Shown: positions 40,742 to 47,979 of the stretch, piece by piece | Layout: every line of letters starts with the position of its first letter | Numbering within the stretch: the first letter of the stretch is position 1 | Assembly (NCBI RefSeq): GCF_040371945.1 | Contig: NZ_BAABWS010000002.1 | Span: forward strand, 248,001 to 312,000 | Source: Litorivita sp040371945 | Lineage (GTDB): Bacteria > Pseudomonadota > Alphaproteobacteria > Rhodobacterales > Rhodobacteraceae | Direction: 5' to 3' | DNA length: 64,000 bases | Notes under the pieces: model-generated | Database searches by the model: none | What the model saw: the letters and a program-made list of their open reading frames with translations, nothing else | What the model was told of the DNA's origin: nothing | Translations under genes and position numbers: made by a program

Positions 40742-41029
40742 ATGTCCATCGATCTAGAGACCGCCGCGCGCGTTGCCAAATTGGCCCGCATCCGCGTCGA
40801 AGAGGAGGCGCTGCCTGCCTTGGCCGCCGAATTCAACACCATTTTGGGCTTTATCGAGCAACTCGAAGAGGTGGATGTCGAAGGCGTCGAGCCGATGACC
40901 TCCGTCACGCCCATGGCCCTGCGCCGCCGCGCCGATGTGGTCACCGATGGCGATCAGCAAGACAAGATTCTCGAAAATGCGCCCGATGCGCGCGAAGGCT
41001 TTTTTGCCGTGCCGAAGGTGGTGGAATAA
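40742..41029 (+). CDS. gatC: GatC, aspartyl/glutamyl-tRNA amidotransferase subunit C
   Basis: Subunit of 95 residues of the enzyme that converts misacylated Glu-tRNA(Gln) and Asp-tRNA(Asn) to the correct amides. It is a typical GatC: N-terminal helix SIDLETAARVAKLARIRVEE, then the extended belt ending in FFAVPKVVE, which wraps around GatA. It overlaps gatA by one base (TAATG), so the two subunits are made together. GatB is not next to them, which is usual in this group of bacteria. Confidence 0.93.
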   Translation: MSIDLETAARVAKLARIRVEEEALPALAAEFNTILGFIEQLEEVDVEGVEPMTSVTPMALRRRADVVTDGDQQDKILENAPDAREGFFAVPKVVE

Positions 41030-42510
41030 TGACCGATCTCAATGCTTTGACCCTCGCCGAGGCCCGCGACAAGCTGCGCGCCAAAGAGATCACATCCGAA
41101 GAGTTGACCGGCGCCTGCCTCACGGCCGCCGAGGCCTCCGGCGCGCTCAATGCTTTTGTCCATCACACCCCCGATGTGGCGATGGCGCAGGCCAAAGCCG
41201 CCGATGCGCGCCTCGCAAGCGGCGATGCGCCCACGATGTGCGGATTGCCGATCGGGGTGAAAGACCTGTTTTGCACCAAAGACGTGCCCTCGCAGGCGGG
41301 CAGCCGGATTTTGGAAGGATTTTTGCCGCAATACGAGAGCACCATCACGGCCAAATTGTTCGACGCGGGCAGCGTGATGCTCGGCAAGCTGAACATGGAT
41401 GAATTCGCCATGGGCTCGTCGAATGAAACCTCCGTCTACGGCAATGCCGTCAACCCGTGGAAAGTGGACGAGCGCCAGTTGACCCCGGGCGGCTCGTCGG
41501 GCGGATCGGCGGCGGCGGTGGCGGCGGACCTGTGCCTTGCCGCGACGGGCACCGATACGGGCGGGTCGATCCGCCAGCCTGCGGCCTTTACCGGCACGGT
41601 GGGGATCAAACCGACCTACGGGCGCTGCTCGCGCTGGGGCGTGGTGGCCTTTGCCTCCTCGCTCGATCAGGCGGGACCGATGACCAAAACCGTGCGCGAT
41701 GCGGCGATCATGTTGGAGGCGATGGCGGGTTTCGATCCCAAGGACAGCACCAGCGCCGATCTCGCCGTGCCCGATTTCGAGGCCATGCTCACGGGCGATA
41801 TTCGCGGCAAGAAAGTCGGTATTCCCAAGGAATATCATATGGATGGCATGCCCGCAGAGATCGAGGCGCTTTGGGCCGGCGGGCGCAAGATGCTCGAAGA
41901 TGCGGGCGCGCAGATGGTCGATATCTCGCTGCCGCACACCAAATATGCGCTGCCCGCCTATTACGTGATTGCGCCCGCCGAGGCCTCGTCCAATCTGGCG
42001 CGCTATGACGGGGTGCGCTATGGCCACCGCGCCGCGCTGGAGGCCGGAGACGGCATCACCGAGATGTATGAAAAGACCCGCGCCGAAGGCTTTGGTCATG
42101 AGGTGCAGCGCCGCGTGATGGTCGGCACCTATGTTCTGTCGGCAGGGTTTTATGACGCCTATTACAACCGCGCCCGCCGTGTGCGCGCCTTGATCAAGAA
42201 AGACTTCGACGACGCCTTTGCGGCGGGGATCGATGCGATCCTGACCCCCGCGACGCCGTCCTCGGCCTTTGGGCTGGGCGAGATGAAAGACGCCGATCCG
42301 GTGCAAATGTATCTCAATGACGTCTTCACCGTGACGGTCAACCTTGCCGGATTGCCAGGGATTTCGGTGCCTGCGGGGCTGGACAATGCGGGGCTGCCCT
42401 TGGGGCTGCAACTGATCGGGCGCCCGTGGGAAGAGGGCGATCTGCTGAACACCGCCTATGCGCTGGAGCAGGCGGCAGGATTTGTTTCCAAGCCCGCGAA
42501 ATGGTGGTAA
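41029..42510 (+). CDS. gatA: GatA, Asp/Glu-tRNA amidotransferase subunit A
   Basis: Amidase-signature enzyme of 493 residues that releases ammonia from glutamine for tRNA amidation. The Ser-cisSer-Lys triad is complete: Lys in GVKDLFC (about 78), Ser in GGSSGGSAAAVAA (about 154) and Ser in TDTGGSIRQPA (about 178). Length and motifs fit GatA. It starts inside the gatC stop. A GC-rich hairpin (42526-42554) without a T-run lies shortly after its stop. No abnormal features were seen. Confidence 0.94.
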   Translation: MTDLNALTLAEARDKLRAKEITSEELTGACLTAAEASGALNAFVHHTPDVAMAQAKAADARLASGDAPTMCGLPIGVKDLFCTKDVPSQAGSRILEGFLPQYESTITAKLFDAGSVMLGKLNMDEFAMGSSNETSVYGNAVNPWKVDERQLTPGGSSGGSAAAVAADLCLAATGTDTGGSIRQPAAFTGTVGIKPTYGRCSRWGVVAFASSLDQAGPMTKTVRDAAIMLEAMAGFDPKDSTSADLAVPDFEAMLTGDIRGKKVGIPKEYHMDGMPAEIEALWAGGRKMLEDAGAQMVDISLPHTKYALPAYYVIAPAEASSNLARYDGVRYGHRAALEAGDGITEMYEKTRAEGFGHEVQRRVMVGTYVLSAGFYDAYYNRARRVRALIKKDFDDAFAAGIDAILTPATPSSAFGLGEMKDADPVQMYLNDVFTVTVNLAGLPGISVPAGLDNAGLPLGLQLIGRPWEEGDLLNTAYALEQAAGFVSKPAKWW

Positions 42511-42525
42511 ACAACCTGTAAACAT

Positions 42526-42554
42526 GCGGCGCGGGGCAAGATAAGCCCCGCCGC
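42526..42554 (+). terminator. GC-rich hairpin after gatA
   Basis: GCGGCGCGGGGC (42526-42537) and GCCCCGCCGC (42545-42554) pair with a two-base bulge. No T-run follows, so termination may be weak or factor-dependent. Confidence 0.4.
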
Positions 42555-42577
42555 ACCCTATGATGGCAGGACGTAAG

Positions 42578-43351
42578 ATGCAGTATTTTTTGGCAAAACG
42601 CACGGTGCGTGCTTTGGCAGCGCTGGGCGCTGTGACGGCTTTGGCCGCATGCGATCCGCAGGTGCCCGACAGCGGCGCGGGCGTCGGCTTCAGCAGCTAT
42701 ACCGAGTATCAGCAGCGTCAGGCGCAAAATGCCGGTCTGGTGCCCAGTGGCGCGATCTCCGACGAGACGACGGGTCTGCCCGCCGCGCCGGTGATGACCA
42801 ATTCGACCCTGCCCCCCGCAGGGCAGGTGGCCAGCGCAGGCGGCAGCGCCGCCGATGTCGCCGCCGAGACCCGCGCCGCTCTGGCCGCCTCCAATGCCAA
42901 TTCCGGCGTTGCGCCCTTGGAGGCCTCGCCGTCCAATCCCGCCCCGCCCGTGGTCAATGCGGCGGGTATCTCCAACGAGAATAATTTCGAGGCCGTCGGC
43001 GAGGTGCGTTCGATCCAAGATGACGCCAACCGCATCGCCGCCAACCGCGCGCAATATCAACAAGTGCAACCCACCGCCTTGCCCAGCCGCGTCGGCACCG
43101 GTCCCAATATCGTCGACTATGCGCTCAAAAACCGCCACCCGATCGGCAAGGAACTTTATTCGCGCTCGCTGCTCAACGGGCAAAGCAAATTCGTGCGCAA
43201 TTGCGCCAAATACCCCTCGCCCGATCTGGCGCAGGAGGATTTCCTTGCCGCGGGCGGGCCGCATCGGGACCGCATGGGATTGGACCCTGACGGCGACGGT
43301 TATGCCTGCCAATGGGACCCGCGTCCGTTCCAATTGGCCACGGGCGGCTGA
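42578..43351 (+). CDS. Lipoprotein with excalibur-like C terminus
   Basis: Protein of 257 residues from the third in-frame ATG at 42578, which has AGGA six bases upstream; ATGs at 42560 and 42563 would add five or six residues. The signal ends in a lipobox-like ALAAC. The middle is an Ala/Ser/Pro/Asn-rich, low-complexity stretch. The end GPHRDRMGLDPDGDGYACQW, with an acidic DPDGDG loop and one late Cys, resembles the calcium-binding excalibur motif of extracellular proteins. It is followed by an amidase gene after only 12 bases, suggesting an envelope role. The function is not known. Confidence 0.65.
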   Translation: MQYFLAKRTVRALAALGAVTALAACDPQVPDSGAGVGFSSYTEYQQRQAQNAGLVPSGAISDETTGLPAAPVMTNSTLPPAGQVASAGGSAADVAAETRAALAASNANSGVAPLEASPSNPAPPVVNAAGISNENNFEAVGEVRSIQDDANRIAANRAQYQQVQPTALPSRVGTGPNIVDYALKNRHPIGKELYSRSLLNGQSKFVRNCAKYPSPDLAQEDFLAAGGPHRDRMGLDPDGDGYACQWDPRPFQLATGG

Positions 43352-43363
43352 TCCGGCGCGGTG

Positions 43364-44176
43364 ATGGACCGACCCGCACCGCCCCTGTCCGATCTGGCGA
43401 TCACCTATGAGCCTTCGCCCAATTTCGGCCCGCGCCGCGGCGGCGCGCGGCCCGATATGGTGGTGCTGCATTACACTGCGATGCAAAGCGCCGAAGCGGC
43501 GCTGACGCGGCTGTGTGATCCGGTCTGCGAGGTCTCGGCGCATTATCTGATCTGTCCCAAGGGCCGCGTCTGGCGCATGGTCGCCGAAGAGATGCGCGCA
43601 TGGCATGCGGGCGCGGGGGCATGGGGCGATGTGACCGATGTCAATTCGCGCTCGATCGGGATCGAATTGTCCAATGCGGGCGATCACCCCTTTGCCGAGC
43701 CGCAGATGGCGGCGCTGGAGGCGCTTTTGCGCGCTATTATGACTCGTTGGGAGATCGCCCCGCACCGCATCATCGGCCATTCCGACATGGCCCCCGCGCG
43801 CAAAATCGATCCTGGTGTGCGGTTTGATTGGCGCAGGCTGGCGCGGCGGGGCCTGTCGGTCTGGCCCGCCCCCCAAGGCGCGCCCCAGCCCAAGCCCCTG
43901 CCCAAATCCGCATGGGAGGCGTTTTTGCGTGATGCGGCGCGGTTCGGATATCGGCGCCCTGATGTTGTTGGCGGCGCGGATGCGGCCCAAAGCGGCAGCG
44001 ATACGGGCAGCGATGGGGGCAATGATACGGGCAACGGTGCCGCGCCTTCCGCCGAGGCGCTGCTGCTCGACGCCTTTCGCCAACGCTTTCGCCCTTGGGC
44101 GGCGGGGCAGGGCGCGCCGCTTGATGGGGCCGATTGCGCCGCCATGGCCGATCTGGCCGCGCGTTATGGGCTGTGA
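43364..44176 (+). CDS. N-acetylmuramoyl-L-alanine amidase, AmpD/AmiD type
   Basis: Zinc amidase of 270 residues that cleaves the bond between muramic acid and L-alanine of peptidoglycan or its fragments. The zinc ligands are in VVLHYTAM (His), GHSDMAPARKIDPG (His and Asp). There is no signal peptide, so a cytoplasmic AmpD-like role in wall recycling is likely. The C-terminal part (about 175-270) includes a degenerate Gly/Asp/Ser/Asn repeat (GSDTGSDGGNDTGN) and a helical end. The ATG at 43364 is used; a GTG lies directly before it. It follows the lipoprotein gene closely. Confidence 0.85.
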   Translation: MDRPAPPLSDLAITYEPSPNFGPRRGGARPDMVVLHYTAMQSAEAALTRLCDPVCEVSAHYLICPKGRVWRMVAEEMRAWHAGAGAWGDVTDVNSRSIGIELSNAGDHPFAEPQMAALEALLRAIMTRWEIAPHRIIGHSDMAPARKIDPGVRFDWRRLARRGLSVWPAPQGAPQPKPLPKSAWEAFLRDAARFGYRRPDVVGGADAAQSGSDTGSDGGNDTGNGAAPSAEALLLDAFRQRFRPWAAGQGAPLDGADCAAMADLAARYGL

Positions 44177-44244
44177 TGCGCGCCCATCGCCGCCCTTCGC
44201 CGCCTTTTGCCCCTGCGCCTTGCGGCTTTGCCGCCCGTTTCCCA

Positions 44245-44273
44245 TTGACCCAAGCGCGCCGAGCGCCTAACTG
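44245..44273 (+). promoter_or_regulatory. Promoter of rnpB
   Basis: TTGACC (44245-44250) and TAACTG (44268-44273) are separated by 17 bases. A start about seven bases later falls at 44280-44281, exactly the 5' end of the RNase P RNA. Confidence 0.65.
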
Positions 44274-44280
44274 CGATCTC

Positions 44281-44696
44281 GCGCGGAGGGCTGGATGGTC
44301 GCGGGCGGGCCTGACCCGTTCGAGGAAAGTCCGGACTCCACAAAACGATGGTGCCGGGTAACGCCCGGCTGGGGCAACCCAAGGGAAAGCGCCACAGAGA
44401 ACAGACCGCCTTTGCGCCCTTCGGGGACCCACGCAAGGGTAAGGGTGAAACGGTGGAGTAAGAGACCACCGCGGGACTGGCAACAGGACCGGCACGGCAA
44501 GCCCCACCAGGAGCAATGCCAAATAGGGACCGCGCGCGGGGATGCGTCGGCGCAGGCCGATACCGCCCGCAGGTATGTTTTGACCCAGCGGTCCGGGTTG
44601 GCAGCTAGAGGCGCGTTGGCAACAGCGCGCCGAGATGAATGATCATCCAAGAAGGGCAACCTTCTGGACAAAATCCGGCTTATAGGCCCTCCGCGC
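44281..44696 (+). ncRNA. rnpB: RNase P RNA (class A)
   Basis: The catalytic RNA of RNase P. The 5' strand GCGCGGAGGGC pairs with the 3' strand GGCCCTCCGCGC to form helix P1. The conserved core GAGGAAAGTCCGGACTCC lies at about 44321. The segment ACAGAGAACAGACCGCC is near 44392, and the 3' conserved region AAATCCGGCTTATAGG is at 44671. Ends are approximate within a few bases. A well-placed promoter precedes it. Confidence 0.93.
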
Positions 44697-44801
44697 ATAT
44701 TATCTTCACAATCTATGTTGACTCCGCCAGCGCGTTCCTTAAAAGGCAGGCTTCAAGAGATTTCACGGGCCGCTCACTGCGCCCGCCCCAGGAGAACGAT
44801 C

Positions 44802-44969
44802 ATGGCGAAGCCGACCACAATCAAAATCCGCCTGAACTCGACCGCAGGCACGGGCCACTTCTATGTGACCAAGAAAAACGCGCGAACAATGACCGAAAAG
44901 ATGGTCGTACGTAAGTATGATCCGGTGGTGCGCAAGCATGTCGAATATAAGGAAGGCAAGATCAAATAA
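44802..44969 (+). CDS. rpmG: 50S ribosomal protein L33
   Basis: Ribosomal protein of 55 residues. It has the L33 pattern MAKPTTIKIRLNSTAGTGHF followed by YVTKKNARTMTEKM and the basic VEYKEGKIK end. The zinc-binding cysteines are absent, so this is the zinc-independent (C-) form, as in many alphaproteobacteria. A GGAG site lies about seven bases before the ATG. A strong terminator follows at 44995. It is a single-gene transcript between rnpB and an acetyltransferase gene. Confidence 0.95.
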   Translation: MAKPTTIKIRLNSTAGTGHFYVTKKNARTMTEKMVVRKYDPVVRKHVEYKEGKIK

Positions 44970-44994
44970 GATCGCCCTTTATATGACCAGACAG

Positions 44995-45025
44995 CAAAAG
45001 CCGCGCCGCAAGGACGCGGCTTTTT
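44995..45025 (+). terminator. Intrinsic terminator of rpmG
   Basis: AGCCGCG (44999-45005) pairs with CGCGGCT (45015-45021), with a preceding A-run and a following T-run. It is a classic bidirectional terminator 30 bases after rpmG. Confidence 0.85.
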
Positions 45026-45108
45026 CTTTGCTCTGAAAAGACCTTAGGACCAGACCGCCCCTTGCCCCGCCTCCCGCCCCGAAGGCCCGCACGCAAGGAG
45101 ATACGCAT

Positions 45109-45726
45109 ATGGCCCCCTCACATGATCTGGGCGATCCGCCCGCCCCGCCCGAAGAGCCGCTCTGTCGGCCGCCCGCATCCGAAACCGCACCCGAAATCGT
45201 TCCCGCGCGCTATGCCTTGCCCTATAGTGTGCGCGCGGCCGAGCCCGAGGACGCGGCGCAAATCCGTTCTTTGCTGATGCGCGCCTACGGGCGGCTCTTG
45301 GCGCCCGATTACAGCGCCGAGGATCTCGCCGCCGCCTTGCCCGAGCTGAGCGCCGCCCATCCGGCGTTTTTGTCCAGCCCCACCTGTTTCATTGCCGAAG
45401 GTCCCTGTGGGCGCATCTTGGGCTGTGGCGGCTGGTCCGATTATAGCCCCTACCGCGCCCGCAGCAGCGCAGGGCTTGGCCATATCCACCACATCGCCGC
45501 AGACCCCGACCAGATCGGGCGCGGCATCGGATCGGCGATTTTCGCACAGGTGCTTTTGTCGGCGCGGCTGGCGGGGATTGCGCGGCTCAACGCGCTGGCC
45601 ACCCGCACCGCCAAAGGATTTTTCCGCGCCCAAGGGATGCAGTCCTACGGAGAGGTGGCGATGCGCATGACCCCCGAAGTGCGCTTTGCGGCCGAGGACA
45701 TGCGTATGGAAATCGCGCCGCTTTGA
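45109..45726 (+). CDS. GNAT-family N-acetyltransferase
   Basis: Acetyltransferase of 205 residues. After a Pro-rich N terminus (1-38) the GNAT fold begins with VRAAEPEDAAQIRSLLMRAY. The acetyl-CoA loop is seen in HIAADPDQIGRGIGSAIF (Q/RxxGxG/A pattern). It ends with FFRAQGMQSYGE, as in small-molecule acetyltransferases. The substrate is unknown. An AAGGAG site seven to eight bases before the ATG supports the start at 45109. It is not obviously in an operon; the next gene starts about 120 bases later. Confidence 0.8.
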   Translation: MAPSHDLGDPPAPPEEPLCRPPASETAPEIVPARYALPYSVRAAEPEDAAQIRSLLMRAYGRLLAPDYSAEDLAAALPELSAAHPAFLSSPTCFIAEGPCGRILGCGGWSDYSPYRARSSAGLGHIHHIAADPDQIGRGIGSAIFAQVLLSARLAGIARLNALATRTAKGFFRAQGMQSYGEVAMRMTPEVRFAAEDMRMEIAPL

Positions 45727-45844
45727 GGATGGGGCGGGGGGCTACGCTTGGCGCCGCGCGACCTCGCGCCATCCCCCCCGCAATTGTGCGCGGATGCCCC
45801 GCCATGGCCGTAATTTCGCCCCTAAGCCGCGATAGCACGGCGTC

Positions 45845-46507
45845 ATGGACCCGATCACACGCCTCTCGCTTTCGCTTTGGTATCTGCTCAAAAGCCTGCC
45901 GCCCATCACCGCGGACAAGCTTTTGGCGCCTGCGGTGTTTCTATGCGCATGGACGGTGCTGAGCAGCGCCGCGCTGCCCGCGCCGCAAGCCTTTGTCATC
46001 GCGGCGGTTCTGGCACAGGGGCTACATTTGTTCAAAATCCTCGCGCCCGTCTATGGCGGCGGCGCGCGTTCGCGCACAGGGGCAGGGGCGCAATTGTCTT
46101 CGCTGAGCCTGCGCTCGCTTGCGCTTGTCTTGGCGTTTTTCACGCTCGAAGTTGTGATGCAAAGCCCGCGTTTCGTGCAGGGCACGGTCTCCTTCTACGC
46201 TGGCGTCTACGCCTTTGTGATGCTGCGCGCCTCCTTGCGCCGCGGCGAAGAGCTTGATCCCTATTGCCCGCAATCGCGCCGCTATCCTCTGCGCGACGCG
46301 GTCCGGCAACATGTTTGCAAGCTTTATGCGCTTTGCGCTCTGATGGTGGTGGTGGTCAATGAGGCAACAGTGGCAGCGCAAATGCCCTTGGGCCACCGTG
46401 TGGTGGTGCTGGCGCTCTTGCCCATGGCGCTGCATTACGTGCTTGCGGTGATGCTCGATTTGACCTGTCCGCCGGTTGAAGCCGAAGACGGGCAGACCGA
46501 CCCTTAA
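45845..46507 (+). CDS. Uncharacterised integral membrane protein
   Basis: Membrane protein of 220 residues that I do not recognise. Hydrophobic helices lie at about 25-45, 48-65, 88-105, 112-128, 155-172 and 180-200. A basic, cysteine-containing loop (DPYCPQSRRYPLRDAVRQHV) lies between the fourth and fifth. No catalytic motif is seen. It ends just before a tandem array of 25-bp repeats. Function is not assigned. Confidence 0.6.
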   Translation: MDPITRLSLSLWYLLKSLPPITADKLLAPAVFLCAWTVLSSAALPAPQAFVIAAVLAQGLHLFKILAPVYGGGARSRTGAGAQLSSLSLRSLALVLAFFTLEVVMQSPRFVQGTVSFYAGVYAFVMLRASLRRGEELDPYCPQSRRYPLRDAVRQHVCKLYALCALMVVVVNEATVAAQMPLGHRVVVLALLPMALHYVLAVMLDLTCPPVEAEDGQTDP

Positions 46508-46515
46508 GGCGCAAG

Positions 46516-46610
46516 GGGTCGCGCCGACCCCCAAGACAGCGGGTCGCTCCGATCCCCAAGACAGCGGGTCGCGCCGATCCCCAAGTTGAGTGGGTCGCGC
46601 CGATCCCCAA
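46516..46610. repeat. 25-bp tandem repeat array, four units
   Basis: Units begin at 46516, 46541, 46566 and 46592 (the last truncated, after a one-base insertion). The core GGGTCGCGCCGATCCCCAAG recurs with few changes, and each unit holds a small GGGTCG/CGA(T)CCC hairpin. It lies in the gap between the membrane-protein gene and the convergent export-lipoprotein gene. Confidence 0.8.
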
Positions 46611-46709
46611 GGCGCGCGGCGCGCTCCGCTCCGGCACAGGAGGCCGAGCGCCGCCGTCCTGCGCGGCGGCCTTATATGCGCCGATACATCCCGCCCGATC
46701 CCGCCGCGC

Positions 46710-47819
46710 CTATTGCGACAGGGTGTTTGCCACGCCCAAAGTCGTGCCCAAAAGGCCCAAGATCGTGCGCGCCGAGGTGACGGGGCTTTCGGTGGCCAGA
46801 AATGTATCATCGGGGTTGATATAGAAATTGCGCGCCGCAAACAGCCCGTCGGCGCGGGTCAGATCGAAGCTGAAGACCACATCCTCCATCAACGGCCCGC
46901 TGCCATCGCTGCGCAGCGCCTTGGAGGGGTATTCGCGCAGCACCAGAACGCCTTTGGGATTGGCGCGGCTGTCTTGCAGCCCGCCGATCAAGGACAGCGC
47001 CTCGATCGCGGTCAGGCGCTCTTGCGCAAAGGCGACCAATTGCTCGGTGCCCGTGGCGCCAAGCGCGGTAAAGCGGCGCCGGTCCGCTTCGACCAAGACC
47101 TTGTCGCCGCCGCGCAAAAGCGTGTTGCGCGATGCATCGGCAAAGAGCTTTTCGGCGGAAATCTGGTAGGTTTTGCCTTCGCGGATCAGCCGCACCACCG
47201 GATTGGCCAGATCGGCGGAAATCCCGCCGCCTTGGGCGATCAGGCTCAAAATCGTGGTGTTGCGATCGGCGAGCGGAAAACTGCCCGGATTGCGCACGCC
47301 GGACACCAGATCGGCGGCGTTCTGGCGCCCTGCGGTATGGCTGACCTGCACCTGGGCCGAGGGCGATATCTGCTCCATCGCCGATTGCAGCGCCTCGCGC
47401 GCGCGCTCGGGCGTCAGCCCGCGGATCACCACCTCGCCCGCATAGGGCAAAAACACCGTGCCGTTGGACGAAACGGTCACGCGCGGCATTTGCACGGTTT
47501 GCTGCTGCGGCGGGGTCAGGAGCGAGTTTTCCTCGCTGTCCCAAAGGGTGATGTCGAGGCTGTCACCGGTGCGAATCAACGGCGAGGAGGGCCCGCGCGT
47601 CGCATCGATCCACCGCGTGACCGGCGCGCGTCCCGTGGCGGGCCATTGGGCCAGTTGCGCGACATTGGCGCGGCTGACGGGGATGACCTCAAAGCTGGGG
47701 TTTTCGGCGTTCTGCTCGCGCAGCACTTCGCTGCTGATGGCCGCGCCGCGCGGCAAATCGCATCCGCTCAACGCGGTGGTGGCGAAGAAAGCGGCGGTCA
47801 AAAGGGCGCGGGTGGTCAA
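46710..47819 (-). CDS. Polysaccharide export lipoprotein, Wza type
   Basis: Outer-membrane auxiliary export protein of 369 residues. The signal ends in a lipobox TALSGC. The polysaccharide export (Poly_export) domain covers about 75-160, with the typical IRTGDSLDITLWDSEE. Two SLBB domains follow (GVRNPGSFPLADRNTTILS and LGATGTEQLVAFAQE). The last residues form a hydrophobic helix (SARTILGLLGTTLGVAN), as expected for the Wza C-terminal channel helix. I place the start at the TTG at 47819, which has GAAGAGGAAC upstream; the nearest frame start further up is another TTG. It is divergent from the sugar transferase gene, and together they define a polysaccharide locus. Confidence 0.83.
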   Translation of the reverse strand: MTTRALLTAAFFATTALSGCDLPRGAAISSEVLREQNAENPSFEVIPVSRANVAQLAQWPATGRAPVTRWIDATRGPSSPLIRTGDSLDITLWDSEENSLLTPPQQQTVQMPRVTVSSNGTVFLPYAGEVVIRGLTPERAREALQSAMEQISPSAQVQVSHTAGRQNAADLVSGVRNPGSFPLADRNTTILSLIAQGGGISADLANPVVRLIREGKTYQISAEKLFADASRNTLLRGGDKVLVEADRRRFTALGATGTEQLVAFAQERLTAIEALSLIGGLQDSRANPKGVLVLREYPSKALRSDGSGPLMEDVVFSFDLTRADGLFAARNFYINPDDTFLATESPVTSARTILGLLGTTLGVANTLSQ

Positions 47820-47979
47820 CGGCAGTTCCTCTTCTCGGGCAGCAAGACGCAAGGCGTGTCATTGGGGGTCTTTCTAGCCTCCCGCCGCGCTGATAGATAG
47901 CATAAAACGCCACATATGGTATGTCGGGCGGGCGCAGCGCAAGATAGGCGGTGCGAGGCCAGCAAAGGAGCGGCGCAAG

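Noticed and set aside
42338..44245. A 635-codon minus-strand frame across gatA, the lipoprotein and the amidase genes
   Set aside because: It runs antisense to three supported genes and shows no protein family features.
46516..46610. The 25-bp array as a CRISPR
   Set aside because: Units are directly joined without unique spacers, and no cas gene is nearby.
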